The notes beneath the pieces are model-generated. The model saw only the letters and a list, made by a program, of their open reading frames with translations. It did no database searches and was not told the DNA's origin. A program made the translations under genes and the position numbers. DNA of 64,000 nt from NCBI GenBank assembly GCA_009760855.2, contig WPIO01000002.1:2898501-2962500 (forward strand), read 5' to 3'. Positions 39,238 through 54,169 of the stretch are shown piece after piece (within the stretch, counting starts at the first letter, position 1; the number at the start of each line of letters is the position of its first letter). The stretch comes from Cristatella mucedo (Eukaryota > Bryozoa > Phylactolaemata > Cristatellidae).

Positions 39238-42068
39238 GTAAAGCGCTGATAGATGCGAAAAATCAAGATAAATTCATTCTAAAATGGAGCCAAACTGTAT
39301 TTTGCCTACCGTGGTGCTTAAGCGGTTCGGCTTGCAGGTTTTACGATTTGCCAAATATAATTCATTTCATTTACATAGCGCCCCAAGGGAGCTTAATCTC
39401 TATTCAGGCGCTTCACATAAGCCTCGGTGCTCGAGCTCACGACCTCAGTCAGACCTTGGTCGGGGCGAGCACCTCAACCGCTAGACCAAACCAACGCCAC
39501 GCTTGTTTCGTCCCAGACCGGTAGCTGTGGTTCGCTATTCGTAATTATTTTAACGGTTAGAGCAGGTTTTTTGGACTTTCGGTTGAATACTCGGAATCTA
39601 GCTCCAAGCAGCATTTTTTCAAGAGTACCAGCGGTACATACAGGCCGAAGCAGGCTTTGCGAAGGGTCTGGCAGTGAGACGAGAATGGTATACTAAATGA
39701 GGCTCGCATATTCTACTGATTTGTGCTTGCTGATTTGAAACTATCTGAGGTAGCTTTTTAACAGCATTAATTTTACGACGCATGCACCTGTCGATTTTGG
39801 TTAGAGCCTGCTGCTGTTGCCGTGGCAGCTCAGTTGCCAGGCCAAGCTTGGTGTAACTTTAGAGTGTAGCACAAGCATAATTTCCCCAAAGAAGCCCGCA
39901 GAATTCGCAATTGCTGTCAGTTGCTCGGGGTCTTAGCCCTAGGGGTAGATGCTCATTTTTCGTGACCCTGGTCGTGGATTTTGTGTCCTTCAGCAAGCAG
40001 TTCTTTTTTATGCAAGCGGGCGAAAGCCGCCAAGTCGCTGCTGCCGCCCTATAAATAAGGCTGTTGATTCAGCCGACCTTTACTGTGCATTGTTTATCAG
40101 GAAAGTTGGTGACTTGCCTTTTTTGATGACTGGCAATAGTGACCTAAGATATTGACAAGGTTTTTGCACGTGTCTTCTTGCCCACTTGAACTTAGATTGT
40201 GTTTAACATCCGATCAGGGAGGGCTTCTCGATTAAACCAATTGTATAAAAACGAGGGGAGAGTGGTAGGAGCTTTTTTCTTGGTACTTTTGGTCTGCTGT
40301 CTTTGTGGGGGAACCTTTTTTTTTAGTGCTTCCTTCTGGCATTAATCTAAATCCTTGAATAACTAGATGGAGCTTGTGAGCATGTTTTCCAAAAAATTCT
40401 TACCTCCTGATATATTCTCTTACACATGTACAATAGCAAAAATACATACCCTGAAAATCCATTTACATCCGTTTTGCAACCACCAGTCTCAGCTACTCTG
40501 GCATTTAATGAGCTGGTTGCTCACAAACAGTCGCCTTAAGCCTATTCTAACTTCTTGGAGGTTCGGAAAATGTTAGTATACCGGTGTAATATGACCCGAA
40601 TTAGCTTGCAATAGTCGTTCTACTTCACAACATTGGTGTTTGAACGAGGGTTGAGATAGAGATTGAGTTAGCAAGTAAAGCCTTATAAATAACACGAAAC
40701 CAAGTTCTTTCATATTAATTTAAAATTACTCAACCTTTTGGCTGCATGTATGGGGGCCTGTCTTACTGCAATATGAAATTCTGTCCAAACGAAAATTACA
40801 CTAGGCAGGACAACATTCAGACTATCTAAATACAAATGATACATCAAGTTACCAGGGATTCAGTGCAGTGTGCCTCACTATCATTCTTAAAGCAGCCCCA
40901 TACAACGATGCTTTTTTACTCTATAAACTGTTTAAAAATTTGTAAAAACAAGCAGCTAGGTAGCCTTCAGTGGAGCAAGAATGGTCATGCTGTCTTCACT
41001 TGCTGCTATCAAATAATCAAGATCAACCAAATCAGCAGCCTCATTTATACGGAGACAGAAGAGCCTTAGCGACAGAAGAGTCTTAGTGGCTAACACTCCT
41101 GCTTGCAGTTGGCAAGACAGGATCGCTGTAGGACTTGAACCCACGTTCTTGGTTGTAAAAGTTGTATGCTTTGCAGTGAGGAAAAGTTGTTTTTGATTTC
41201 CATGCAAAGTAGGATTCTGGTAGTGTACAGTCAACTCCGCTTATAAAGATGCTAAAAAAGGGCCAGCAAATAGGCATCCTTACATACCGAGTATTCCCAT
41301 ATTCGGAGTGTGACTAATGTTGCTAGTATTGCTGCTACTAAATCTGGGATGCAGAACTGCTATTCTTATAACAGAGCATTCCTATATCCGATATTATACA
41401 CGGAGTCGACTGTATCTGTAGGCTTGCCTCCCAGGAGACGATCTGCAGGCTTTTGGTCGCGAGTCCTGGGGTAGGGGCAAAGTGATGCTTTGGTGCTTTG
41501 TACTTGGTAGGCCAGTCTTCCAGGTTCTTGTGATGCTGTAGTGGCCGAGTTGCTCAAGGCTATACATGGCTCCGGTCTAGCTCATCTTTCCCAGGATTTA
41601 TTTACCTTACAGTATGCTCACTTAATTGCAGCTCATAAGCGGCAACATTCCATGAATCCTGTTTGGTGTGTCACCCCTTTATCTTGCCTGCCAAGTGACA
41701 GGTGTAGGCATATTGAACAGCACTGGGGATGACGTTCAGTAATAAGGCCAAGGGAAATTAGGAAACAACTGTGGTTTTCGTACTACTCTTCATGCAAATT
41801 CCTCAATTTCCAGGTGAACTCACACATTCTACGAATCGCTCAACAGTATCAACTTCCACAATTCTAAAATGAATCTAAAGAGCAAGTACACACATGATAA
41901 TTATTCGTGCACAGGTTGCCATTTTTGTCAAAGATATCAATAATAGCACTATTTTTATTATCACGTAAATGCCTTGTGCTTTGGATTTATGATTTGCAGT
42001 CGGATTCCTAAAAGTCCTGCAAAAAAGGATTGACATTGTTTTTGCACTGATTGTACAAATGACTATAG

Positions 42069-42141
<73 letters not shown>

Positions 42142-45100
42142 CATGTATAAAGTTACTTTTAGCTTGTCTATTTCTTCTATTTTTTGTACTGCCACATACA
42201 TTTACTGGCTGGTGTGAGCAACAGAACGTGGCCTGTGTTGCAGCTGTGCTTTTCCTAACTGTATGACATACTACTAATTTTGCCGTTGGGATAAACCCTA
42301 TGGCTTTATTTTTAAGAGCTGAGTGGCTGGAGTGAAGTATTGAGCATATGGATGAAGCGATAATAGCTTGCACTGTGTTGCAATTATAGAACCCATCTCG
42401 CTAGTACTTCTACCTTTTGCAAACAAGTAGGAATAAGAAAGAGCATAAGTTGCATGTAATTATCTTCCTATTGGTTCCAGACTTAACATCTACCGTACAT
42501 TTTCTTAACTCATTAGTGTTACAAGTCGGAAGAATTTTCAGAGACCGTGAGTAGCATGGGGGTTATTTAGATATAGGTATATCTCATCATCATAATACTC
42601 CACTGTGTATTCCATTTGCAGACACTTCTTTGCAAAAAATCACTGGCTATACTCACCTCAGATTGTGCTAGCCGGCTAAATACCATATTAATATGGTCTT
42701 AAAAACAAGATTATTTGTAGCCGTTCTTATTTTTTTCTTCAAGCAGCACACAATTCTTTTTTTTTGCAGAAGATTGGCTGTCCTCACACAGAAAATGCAG
42801 ATGAAACATGGCTGGCAGAATTGGTTTTTCATCCAGGCGAATCCAGACTAAGAATTCTTCACTGGTTGTTTTCTAAGTATGCAATTGCTCGAAGCAGTTT
42901 CTTTGTTGTTAGCTTGCCATTGTTGTAAAAATTAGTATGGCACGATCGAAGACCAGGTGAGTGACTCCAGCACCAACTAATACTGGTATATTGATGTACA
43001 GGTTTCACAAGAAACTCTACGACATGTTGGACCCTACATACCACCAGTGGTCAAATGCCGATTCAAGACTCCAGAGCAAGTAGCCTGCTTTTCGTGTTCT
43101 TCATAACATGTCACATTATGGTGCTGCCCCTTGTACGTTGCACACGAGGTACCAAGCTAGATGGACTGTGCTTGCCCTAGGGAGCACTTATTACACCAGC
43201 TTTCCCCTAGTAAGATCACTGTTGCTAATAAGATCTAGACCCAAATATCTCGTCACATGCAGCCGGTTGCTGAGGGTGTCTTGTGGTGTGCTTTGGTTTT
43301 ACATTTTGTATTTGAAAATTATAACAGTGGCAACTGTTTAGGTATAGGACAAACTAGATGATAAAAGAACGAGTCATGCAAATCGACATTCACTTTACCA
43401 ATACAGATGCTTTAGGGAGACCAACTGTCAGTACATTCCGCACGGAACTTCGGTGGCACATTTGCCCATACTGCGGACCACGGGTGGCGGTTTATGACGT
43501 TTTTGGTTCTGCCGACCGTTCATGCATCTTAAATAGAATGGCAGGGGCCAAAACTAAGTAAGTGCCTAGCAGGGGTGGGCGATTTTACATGTTTCATCTC
43601 ATGTCAACTCGGCTGCTCCACTTAGGCTCCGATGGGCCTATCCACCCCCAGGTGGAAGCTATGTGTCACTCGATATACATAGCAGTGGGACCGTGGGCAT
43701 AACTTCGGTCGCCGATGGCTAGGTTTCTGCCGGTTCAGCTCCAATGGTCTTTCCACTCTATTGCTGGTACAGGGATGTGGAAATCGATTGCTCCACTCTC
43801 TTATGCTTGTTAACACGACCACCGGGGAGCTTTTGCTGGCAGAACAATATCGGAATAATGTCATACTATAACTGGTTTTCAGCAGCCTACTATGCACATG
43901 TTTTTAGACTAATATAGTATGACAATGGGCTTGAAACCGTAGGAGCTTGGTTAAGAACTAGGGGCATGGCTATAGTGATTTTCTTTGCAACTAATACGAC
44001 CAACCCACTATCAAGACCAAAACAAGGGGTCACTCGCAGCGGTCATGTTATCGGCACACTGTTTAGTCGGCTCTAGCTGTGTGTTCGAAGCAGGCATAAG
44101 TGTGGGTAGTGGGTGCACGGCCAGTGAAGTACTTCGTGAGGCTGAGTGACACCTAATCACTTAGTGCACTTTCTGCTGCTGCAGAGAGGTGCAGTCCCCC
44201 CAGACATAGGAAATAGACCGTGACACTCGATGGTCTTGGATTAGCAGTGACGCACGATAATAAATGCCTTACCTTAAAAGCCTGCTGAATCATCTGAACT
44301 TCAATTGGATCAAAGCAAAAATTTCCCCCTTAACATGGAAGCAGAGAAAAACCACGTATGATACTAAGAGCCTGTTACTCACCTATCACTGCTTCTCTTT
44401 AGATTGGAATTGAAAGCTATCTTATATAAAGCTGCAATGTTATATTAGCTGCAAAGCCATTTGTTTACTCTTCTTAATAATAAGAATTGTATAACAAATT
44501 AATATAATTCATTTGTATAGCGCCCCAAGGGAACTTAATCTCTATTCAGGCGCTTCACATATGCCTCAGTGCTTGAGCCTACGACCTCGGCCAGACCTTG
44601 GTCGGGGCGAGCACCTTAACCACTGGACCGAACCGTGATTTGTAATCCATTATGCTATAAGAACAAGTTACAGTCTTTTGTCACTTCTCGAAGGCATAAT
44701 GAAAGCAAGGCAGTCTTTCCCTTAAGAAATGACTTCAGACTAAAAAGAATCTTATTCAAACTGTCCGGAGAGTTAAGAAAGGGTTACCAATGGTCTTAGT
44801 TTGGCACGCGATCTATAGCAGAGGGCATACACATATTACCCATAGTTTTAGCCATGTCTCAAGATGAGTGCCATCCATATTTCACTGGGAAACAGCACCC
44901 TTAATTATAGTTCATTTACGCCATGCAGATTAAAGGTGAGTAACCGAAAAATCTAGGGTAAAGAACACCTACCAGAGGCAGAATTAAAAAGAACTTTAAG
45001 CTTTCTTCTTTTTCATAAATATGTAAAGTGCCAAGAAAAAGATTAACTTCTCCGAGAGTGCTATAGAAATATAAAATAATAATTATTAGTATTGTTATTA

Positions 45101-48100
45101 AGCTGATCCTTATCAAACGGTATTGCTGGTTATGAAATCATGCAAGTATTGTCAAAACGATGTGGGGACCACACATGAAAGATGACTTATCATCTGCTTT
45201 AAAAGCTAGCAGCAAGAGGCACAGATGTAGAGCAGTGCCAACAGTAAGTGCCTGCAGGCCTGCTTTCATGCATCTGGCAGCATTTACCAAAAGGCAACTT
45301 AGACATACTTGCCCGATGATATGTTCAAAACTTATGCTCTGTGTTAGTATACACTTCAGTGAGCAAACATACTGTACATTAGTGGGACTATCTGGTGGTC
45401 AACCGTTTAGTGTCACGGATTCAGGGGTCTTGTGTTCCGGATTTGAACCGACTGACGACCTGATTCTTCTGAATCTGAACAAGGAAAGCTGCTCCATAAG
45501 TGGCTGGTGCATCCTTATACTGTTGAGGCTGTGAGAAGACATTGGTGTACCGAGGGGGCTGGGGAGTTGAAGCCCATTTGATAGTCGGATTTGATGGGAC
45601 TCATAAGGTCAAATTTCAGCATTCAGTTATTTTCTTGAGAAACCCTATTCATACGGAGGGCCTGGGATACTTCTGCCAGGCTACACTTGTGGGTAGTGAA
45701 TCCTTTCTCTAAATATCCATAGTTAGCACTTTTTTAAACAATATACTGTAGTTTGAAAAATACCTTGCAACTGTTTAGTATGTAGGATGCATTTTGCAAG
45801 TTGTTATTGAACGAGGGTAATGGACTAGAATTCACTCAGTTTTTTTTTTACACATGACTATTTGTATTATGTATTCATTTCTTTTTTATTTATTACAGGA
45901 CTGCTGTTTGTGGCATCGAGCCTTGGTCTGTGCCGGCCCAATGATATCGACCTGATTCAGGTATTTAGTTCGAGCACTTTTACCATGTCTCATTCACGAT
46001 GCACACTGCTGCCCCTGAGTCTTCATAAGGCACTTGCACTTCACTACCCAGATCGTGGTTCGAGTACTGCCTCAGCATACAATCCTTTGTTGCCCACTGC
46101 AAGCAGGTCGATAGCAGCTAAGGCCCTTCTGCTGCTATATAAATGAGTCTGCTGAATCAGACTGCCTTTACTTTGATGCACTTGGTTTTCACGGGACTAT
46201 TTGCTGCTTAGTTTGTCTTTACTTTTTAGTTTCTCTGCTTTTATCCATGGTTTTTGTTTTGCCAAGCTCTAGATTATGCAAACAGCCTTGAAAGGCCATG
46301 TCTTTAAATTGATCTTATTAATTGGATCTGTCTGCAGTCGGTACTTGCTTTGCACAAGAATTGTGGAATTCCCGAGAACTGTAGCACAGTCATTCTTATT
46401 TAGTGCTGGTGAACAGCTTCTTCAGACTCAGACTGCCAGAGACCTTCGTTTTTTTATCCGTTTAAGTTCTGAAAATATTGTCATCCCACCATGTTTTCTG
46501 GAAGGTGTACACTCCTATTATTTATGTGTCTGCATATGGAGCTATGAGCAAAGAATATCTTAACTAACATGAGATTTGGTGCTAAGTTAGTTTCTGCCTA
46601 CTTTGTTGACTTTAAGGGAAATACATCGATGAGCAAGCAGATGGCTTTTATTGATCAGCTTCTTGATCTCGTTATTATTATCGACTCGTCGGAAGATCCC
46701 GGAAAACATGTACTTCGTAGTCCTGGAAAAGTCAAGTAAGTAGTAGCAGCAGCAGCCGAAGCAGTACATTAATACTTTTATCAGAACAGGTAGTATTAAT
46801 TCTCTCTCTCTCTCTTTCTCCCTAAGCACTTTTCAAATGCTGGAAAGGAAGCATGTCAATCGGCTAGCAATAACGTGCCCCATTTCAGCAGGCATAAGCA
46901 CACGAAGGACAATGCGAATGGGAGCAAATTTTGTTAGGAGAAGGTAGATTTTTAGCTTTTTTGTAAGTTTTGTCTAGTCAGGGGATTTCGTGACGTCAGC
47001 AGGAGTGAATTCTAGTCTGAGTGAAAACAAACTAAAGGTAGGGTCTCCAAAGGATTTGAGGTTGAGTCAGAAGAGTGGGGTGGTACGGTGCAAAGCCTGA
47101 TTAGTATTTCGGATAGGTAGGCTGGAGCAATACAACTAAGGGACCTTAAATAGAGTTACAGAGCCTTTAAATGGAGGTTCAGTGGAGGCACAGCTAAGCA
47201 GCCTGAGCGAGTCGGTAGGTTCGGAGCCTCATAAGATCGTACAGGTATATCAGACACATAGGCCGGAGCAGGAGAATGAAGGATCGATATATATGAGGCT
47301 GTTGAATCAGCTAACCTTACAACTTTAGTTTTATAAGCTTTACTGCAGAGTTGTTTGGCAACTGTAAGCATCTTATTGCACAGGTAGGGAGACCTGAAAT
47401 TAGTGAGTTACAGAAGTCGAGATGGGATGTCACACATGCATAGACCAGCTTGGCTGTGGTATTTTTGCATTGTTAAGTAGCTGACAGGCAGACTTGATTG
47501 AGCTTATAAGCCCAGCCCTTGTCGGGATGCCTTACCTTGTCATCTGCTGCAAATAAACTTCGTTACTGCTACTCGGTCTGGCGATTAGTTTGCTAAGTAG
47601 TTCAAGAGGTGCAACTTTACCAGTTGCTGTAGCAAGTATTCAACTTCAGAGTGTTACACCTCTTGGCAATATATGGTGTGCTTGGGGATAGTATTCAGCC
47701 TCTAAACTTGGAGCAGGATGATCCAGACGTGTCTGTATGTCTGTTATATCTTTCCTATCGATGGATGTAAAAAGTCAATTAAACAAGTCAATTAACAAGT
47801 CAAAAAATCAACTCTTGGCACATCGTTTAGTGATAGGAGATCATTGGAAGTAATAGGAGTCTATCAGAAGCCATCTTAGCACTTGCTTTGTAGGCGATTA
47901 TCTTGCATACCCATGCTACCAATGTGGCTATGAAGAATGTTATGTTAGTTTTTTCACAAATAACTGAACTTGTTTCTGCTAGAACTTTAAGGTATAGGAC
48001 AACTGCTATGAATCTGAGTTAGGTCACTTTGCCCTTTTCAGTCAACTTAAGGGATACATGCTTTGGCATCTTGTAGTGATCTGGCTATAATGTGGCTTTG

Positions 48101-51100
48101 TAGATTTCAAAGCCCAGTGTGAAAATCTGGCAAATTATGTGGACAGAGGTAGCAGTGATGCTTGTCGATGACAGTCATTGTCTGCACTGCTATAGTTGAA
48201 AGTTATAGCAAAAAAAATCTAAGAATAGTTGCAGCTGTTGTGCTTGTGGCACGAACACATAGCACTTATGTTTGCCAAAACTAATTCAAATACCATTTCA
48301 GATGCACATGCATGATTTTATCTTCAAGACATACACATAAAGCTCATTGATTATACATTTATTATGCAGTCATGTCTTTAAATATGCAAATACATGCTAA
48401 CTTTTTGGATCCGATTTGACTAGACTCCTTCTCAAAAGTTCCGCCACTACAAATGTCTGAATTGGTCATATGAAGCCGGTGGTCCAAGCACAGCCATCTG
48501 ATCGACTTAACCGTGACGTCAAACTCGATAGTCGTTCATCTCTAAGTAATATCTTTGGCCGATTGTGAGCATTTCACTCCATTCTGACCTGCAACGTTAT
48601 CAGGTTACCAGGACTTGCATGCAATGGTGTAGAATAAAGTGATGTTTCATTTATTATGGATCATTCAGCATTAAAATAATTGCTTTCATGATTAAGGCAT
48701 GAATCTTTGGTCATGTTACTGCTGCTGGCATTGGCTCTTGGACAAATGTATAATTTGTGGCCTTACAAAAGACCGTTAATGAGCATGTAAATTTGATGGG
48801 CTTAAATTTAAAATGGTCAGCACGATCAATTTGCAATTTGACTTGAGTCATTCGGACTTGTTATGACTGTAAGTAGCACCAGTACTGCTGTCTTTTTGGA
48901 GCTCCATTTCAAGTCTTTCTTATGCTGTATTTTAAATTGACAGAGCTAGGCAAGGTCTAGGCCCAATGCATTTACATGGGTAGAGATCTTTCGTCTTCAC
49001 TCTGCGTTCATGGAAATTCTTTTTATTTTACACCGACGTAGCTCCAGAGATGCTAATGCACATACCTCAAAGTCGAGACCTTCGTCTGTAGTCTGTGATG
49101 TGAAGAACTTTGGTTACAAGTTCGTATTTTAGTTTGCTTCAGACGTCCATGGGTAGCTTAGCATTATCAGCAATCCACGAAATATTTATCTCAAATCAAT
49201 GATACAGGATTTTCAAATTCTTATCTAACACATAACAAACCAGCAGAAGGATCTCGTGGACACTTGGGCATTGTCGTGTCTGTAGCGGTCGACTGGCTCC
49301 CATCTGCTCGGTGTTGATAATCTGCGATGAGGAGTAAGAAGGCTGAACTGAACAGCTGGCAAAGTAGGATACAGATAATAATATATAAATATATAATTCA
49401 CTTATATAGCACCCTAAGAGAACTTAATTTCTATTCAGGCGCTTCACATATGCCACAGGGCTCGAGCCCACTACCTCGGCCAGGCTTTGGTTTGCACTTT
49501 AACCACCGGGCCAAACCAGTTTGGCAGATGACTTTCTAGCTCAAGTAGCCAACAAAATTACTTTGCAGTCGGATCTACAAGGAAACGCCAAAGCTGAGCG
49601 GGCAAGCAGAGAATGACAAAGAATATGAGAAACCTTTTGGTCGATTGTTGCATACGTTGATGCATATTTCGTGCTGCCAATTGTTGCCCAATGGTGGGGT
49701 TGCAGGCCAACTGCTGGCTTGTCGGTTTGGGCTACCACAGATGGGTGGGGAGGTCACCATTGCCTGTCCATGTGTGGAATGGATTGAAAATTTTGTCTCG
49801 TACAGAGCTTTACTGTTAATCCAGATTTATAAACCCCTTGAAGTAATAAATGGAGGTTGTCTTTGTCAAAACCGTCGAGATGTGCAGCCCCATCCAGCTC
49901 GATGACACCGTTCTACTGGCCGGTTGTATGCATTCATTATCAAACTTCATTCCAAATCTTGTACTGAGATCACTTAGTATGTGCTGTAATGTTAAGAATA
50001 AAGTGCTTGTGCGAGTACCGGTCTTATTGACCGAGAAAAGACGCCAAGATGACTGGCTAATGCTCATAGTACTTGCGTGGCTGCTTACTACGTTCAGGCA
50101 TACGAGTCCGTGGGTTCGATATTCTGGCTGAATCCCCACCTCTACCAGGTATATCATCTTTCTTGATTTAGCACATGCTCACACCTACGGTGTCACACAA
50201 TTTTAGGTTTAGCTGTGCCTTTGAGGAATCAAATCCATTCACATTCAAGGCGCTTTGCTCTGTCATTGATGTCATGTTTCTTATCTGCAGTGATTCAACT
50301 AGCATTGAAGTCCAGTTTGCACAGGATTGCAAGTTAATTGACAACTACTGCACCAGTGGCTATTGCAGCGAACTTGTCGAATCCAGCATTACTTTATTGC
50401 CATTGGACTTGGGCAAGATGATCGAGAAAACTCAGCAACTGAAGCTGGCAGAGGGGAGCAGGTAAGCAGGCCAAATGTCCATGCTTTGTCGTCGCATTTT
50501 CTTACCTCTGTGTTTGAAGTTTGGGCGAGGACATCAGTCTTTGCCTAGATCGACAGCATGCAAATGCTAATGCATGTGCCGTTGTGACGGTGGCGAGATT
50601 GCTTAATCTCTGTACCTCTCTCTCCCTCTCTCTAGGCAAACATATCCTGATACTGACAAGCTTATGCAGATTGTAGCTTACCTCACTGAAGACATTGCAC
50701 GGCAAAGTGAATGCCTGCGGCAAATGGAGGTAAGCTGCTTATCTCGTCTGAGCTCGCATCTGCTACGAGCTTGCACCCTACGTTCAGAGGTTTTGTTCGA
50801 AAAAAGTTAGACTCTTCTATGAACTCTGTTGTGCAGATGCGGAGTCGTAGCCAGTCAAATAGCTTTTCGGTGCTGAACCCTCTTGCGCTCCGGCCTGAAT
50901 GCGCTGGCTAACCAGGATCCAAACTTTGATCATCTACTAATCTCTTGACAGGGACTCAAGAAATCCACGCTGAGCTCAAGGGTTTATTGAATGTTCTAGT
51001 AGCCGACAATACCGATGTCTAGGTTTGACGCAATGTGTCGCTGTGTGCTCTATAGCAATCCTTTAATGTAGTACAGCAGTTAAGCCCAACAGTAGATTAG

Positions 51101-54097
51101 TGATTAGCTTAACCAAATGCACTCTCTCAGGAATTTGCTTGTTTTTGGCTAGTACCTGTATGTGTTTGTCTGGTGCTCAGGTCTATCTCAAGCTGGTTAG
51201 CATCCAGCATCACAGCCGATCGGCTCCCCCTAACTGACCCTTTGCTTGTTGTTTGTCCCTTTTGGCTCGGTGACCCTGAATGGCTATGAGTTGGTGGAGC
51301 CTGTCGTACAAGGTGCACCTGCTGTGAGAGACCGGATTGGACCCGAGGCACTGCCGGAGAGGCCCGAATTTTAGAGGGTCTAAAGCTGCCAACGAATTCT
51401 CATCTTTTCTGTTTGTTGGCTTAAACTTTCGCAGGCCTAAGGGAAGGGGCAGTAGTGCCCCTCCATACCCGGCTCTCGCCGAAAACCATCTTCTGACCGG
51501 CGGCAAAGCAGGAGAATGCCTACTGCCTTGGAATCGAATCGTGTTACGTCGTGCAAGAAATTGTGTTTCAATATTTCCTTTCATTATCGGTGTTTCGTTA
51601 TTTCGTATTTTTTGTTGCATGACCTTCACCCTGCCGGAGCCACTCGAGGACAGCTGTCTAGATGGGACTAGGGACACGATTCGGCTGCTAAGCAGTCCCT
51701 TTACCCGAACACAGATCAAACCTAGATGTCATTTTGTCACAAAGGTCTCCACTACAAATGTTGTGTATGATCCTGCAGCAGCTAAGCTGTTTATACTGAT
51801 GATAATAATAATACATTTGTATAGTGCCCTCAGAGAACTCTTAATCTCTTTCTAGGCATTTTACATTTACTGCAAAGGAAGCATGATCGAATGGTTAGTG
51901 ATAGCATGCTCAATAACAACAAGCATTAGAGGTGACTTGCATAGGGTCAGCATGCAAATATGGTTAGTGGCAGCATGCAGTGTCAGCATCCAGAAGCACA
52001 CAAAGGACGAATCGCATGGACCCACTAAATGCTGTGATAAAAAGATGCGTTTTTAGTTTCTTTTTAAATTTGGTCAGGTCAGGGATGTTGGTCGTGATGC
52101 TAGTCGGAAATGAGTTCCAGACTTTGAGAGCATACGAACTAAAGGCACGGTCCCCAAAGAATGTAAGGTTCGTACGAGGTATAGATAAACGCTTCGATTC
52201 CGAAAAGCAGGTGGTACGATGCTTAGCCTGTTGGGGCGAAGTAGATCTTATTTTTAGGCTGGAGCCAAAGAATGGATGGACCTAAAAGGGAGTGACGGAA
52301 CCTTGAAATCGATGCGCTGCTTGACTGGGAGCTAGTGCAGATCGGCAAGAAGTGGTGTGATGTGGCAACTGCAATGCTCACGACAGACAACCCTAGCTGC
52401 AGATTTTTGCACCACCTGCAAGCTCATGATTGCACAGGCCGATAGACCAGCAAGTAGTGAGTTACAGAAATCGAGACGGGATGTCACAGATGCATGGACC
52501 AATTTAGATGTGGTATCCCTGTCCAAACAAGCCCGAATGAATTTTAGTAGTGTTATGTAGCTGAACGTAGGCAGCATGTATGGCCTCATTCTCAGCTATC
52601 GACCAACTTTCCTGACCACATGACCTTCGGATAATCCATGAAACTAACCACCATATGGCCACCAGGAACGCCTGCTTAATTAGTGAGTGCTAGTTGCAAA
52701 GTATAACTTTAACACAATTACTTATAGAAAACAATATATAAATAAAGGATCAAGCGTTGTGCACGGCTGACAATTGGGGTCTCGTGCACTCGGAAGGAGT
52801 TAGGCAAAGTCTGTGATTTCGACATGACTGCCATACTGCAGCCAGACCTAATATAGAAAGGTAGAGAATTAGCTTGCTTTTCCAACGCATGCAAGCAAGC
52901 AACTAGCTTACTCAGGCAGCCTTTGACAATAGGCTTCATTGAAATAACATCTCAATAGGCAGCCAATACATATCTTTGTTTGCAGGGTTGCCTACATACG
53001 GATGTGCCTTATGCAATTCCTTGCAACTGCTTTCTAGAGCTGCCTGTTTGCTTGTGGGCTCTGCTATCGGTCTTGGGCAGTCATGCAACAGCAGGCCGTC
53101 GTGCCGATTGTCCGGAATTCTAGTCCTTATGAACTCTGTCTCCCATTGTTGCCGGCCTCTTGCACTGCCGACTCAAGTATCTCACGCCACATGCAGACAG
53201 GCATACTGCCACCTTACTTATGGCAGAGCCAGGAGTACTCGTACCTTCTGGAGCATTGACGCATGGATCAGCAGCCTCTCCTTAACAAAATTCGGAAGAA
53301 TGGGATATCTCTAGCCTGCATGAGCTCCCCATCAAGCAGCGCATTCACCTCAAGATCTTGTCACTAACTCTTAGACCCATCTACTCTGTGCTGTTTGCTA
53401 CCTATTTAAAACTCATACTCCTTGGTTCTCGTTTGTATCCGGTACGTCTTACTCTGGTTGGTAAGTTGAGCCGCTAAACAAAGTCAAGCACTTTGGCGAC
53501 CATATGTTTAGTTGGTATTTACCTAAAGCCCGGGATTCTAATCCGATTAACGCTATGATATCCCTTGACTTGACAGTATTTGAGGCAAAACTCAAAGTCC
53601 ACCTGCACTCACAGTATATGATTTGTCCATGTGAATCTTCTACTATGTGCGTATGCATGCTGTAATTAATTGTACACTTACTATTACGAAGCAGCTGATA
53701 TGCTTTTTCAGCCTGTGTGACGTTCCTAGAAGAGATTGAGTTCTTTAAGTGCTGTGTAAAATGCTTTTTATTACTTCTGTCATCTTGGCAGCAACTTTGA
53801 ATTTCCTTTTCTTGGCTTTTGTTGTAGCCTTCTCTACCGTTAGGGTTAGATTTTTGTTCTCCTCTTTTGTGATAGCTAGCAATTTCTTTCTTGCTGTTTT
53901 TGGTCACATCAGAAGCACTTACAGTAGCTGAAAGCGAGTGGCAGAAAAAACATTTTAATTAAATTCCGGCACCCTTAGAACTCAGCTGCTGATAGGGAAC
54001 TACAATAAGTTACCACAGATAGACTGCTGTAGCTGAATGCCATCGGCCATTACTCTTTGCTGCTTCTATGGCTTAGTTTTCACATTGTCACCAAGTG

Positions 54098-54169
<72 letters not shown>

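Noticed and set aside
45160-45250. Possible small HAUS7 exon ending CCAACA|GTAAGT
   Set aside because: Attractive donor, but no suitable acceptor and the phase does not repair the exon 3-4 break.
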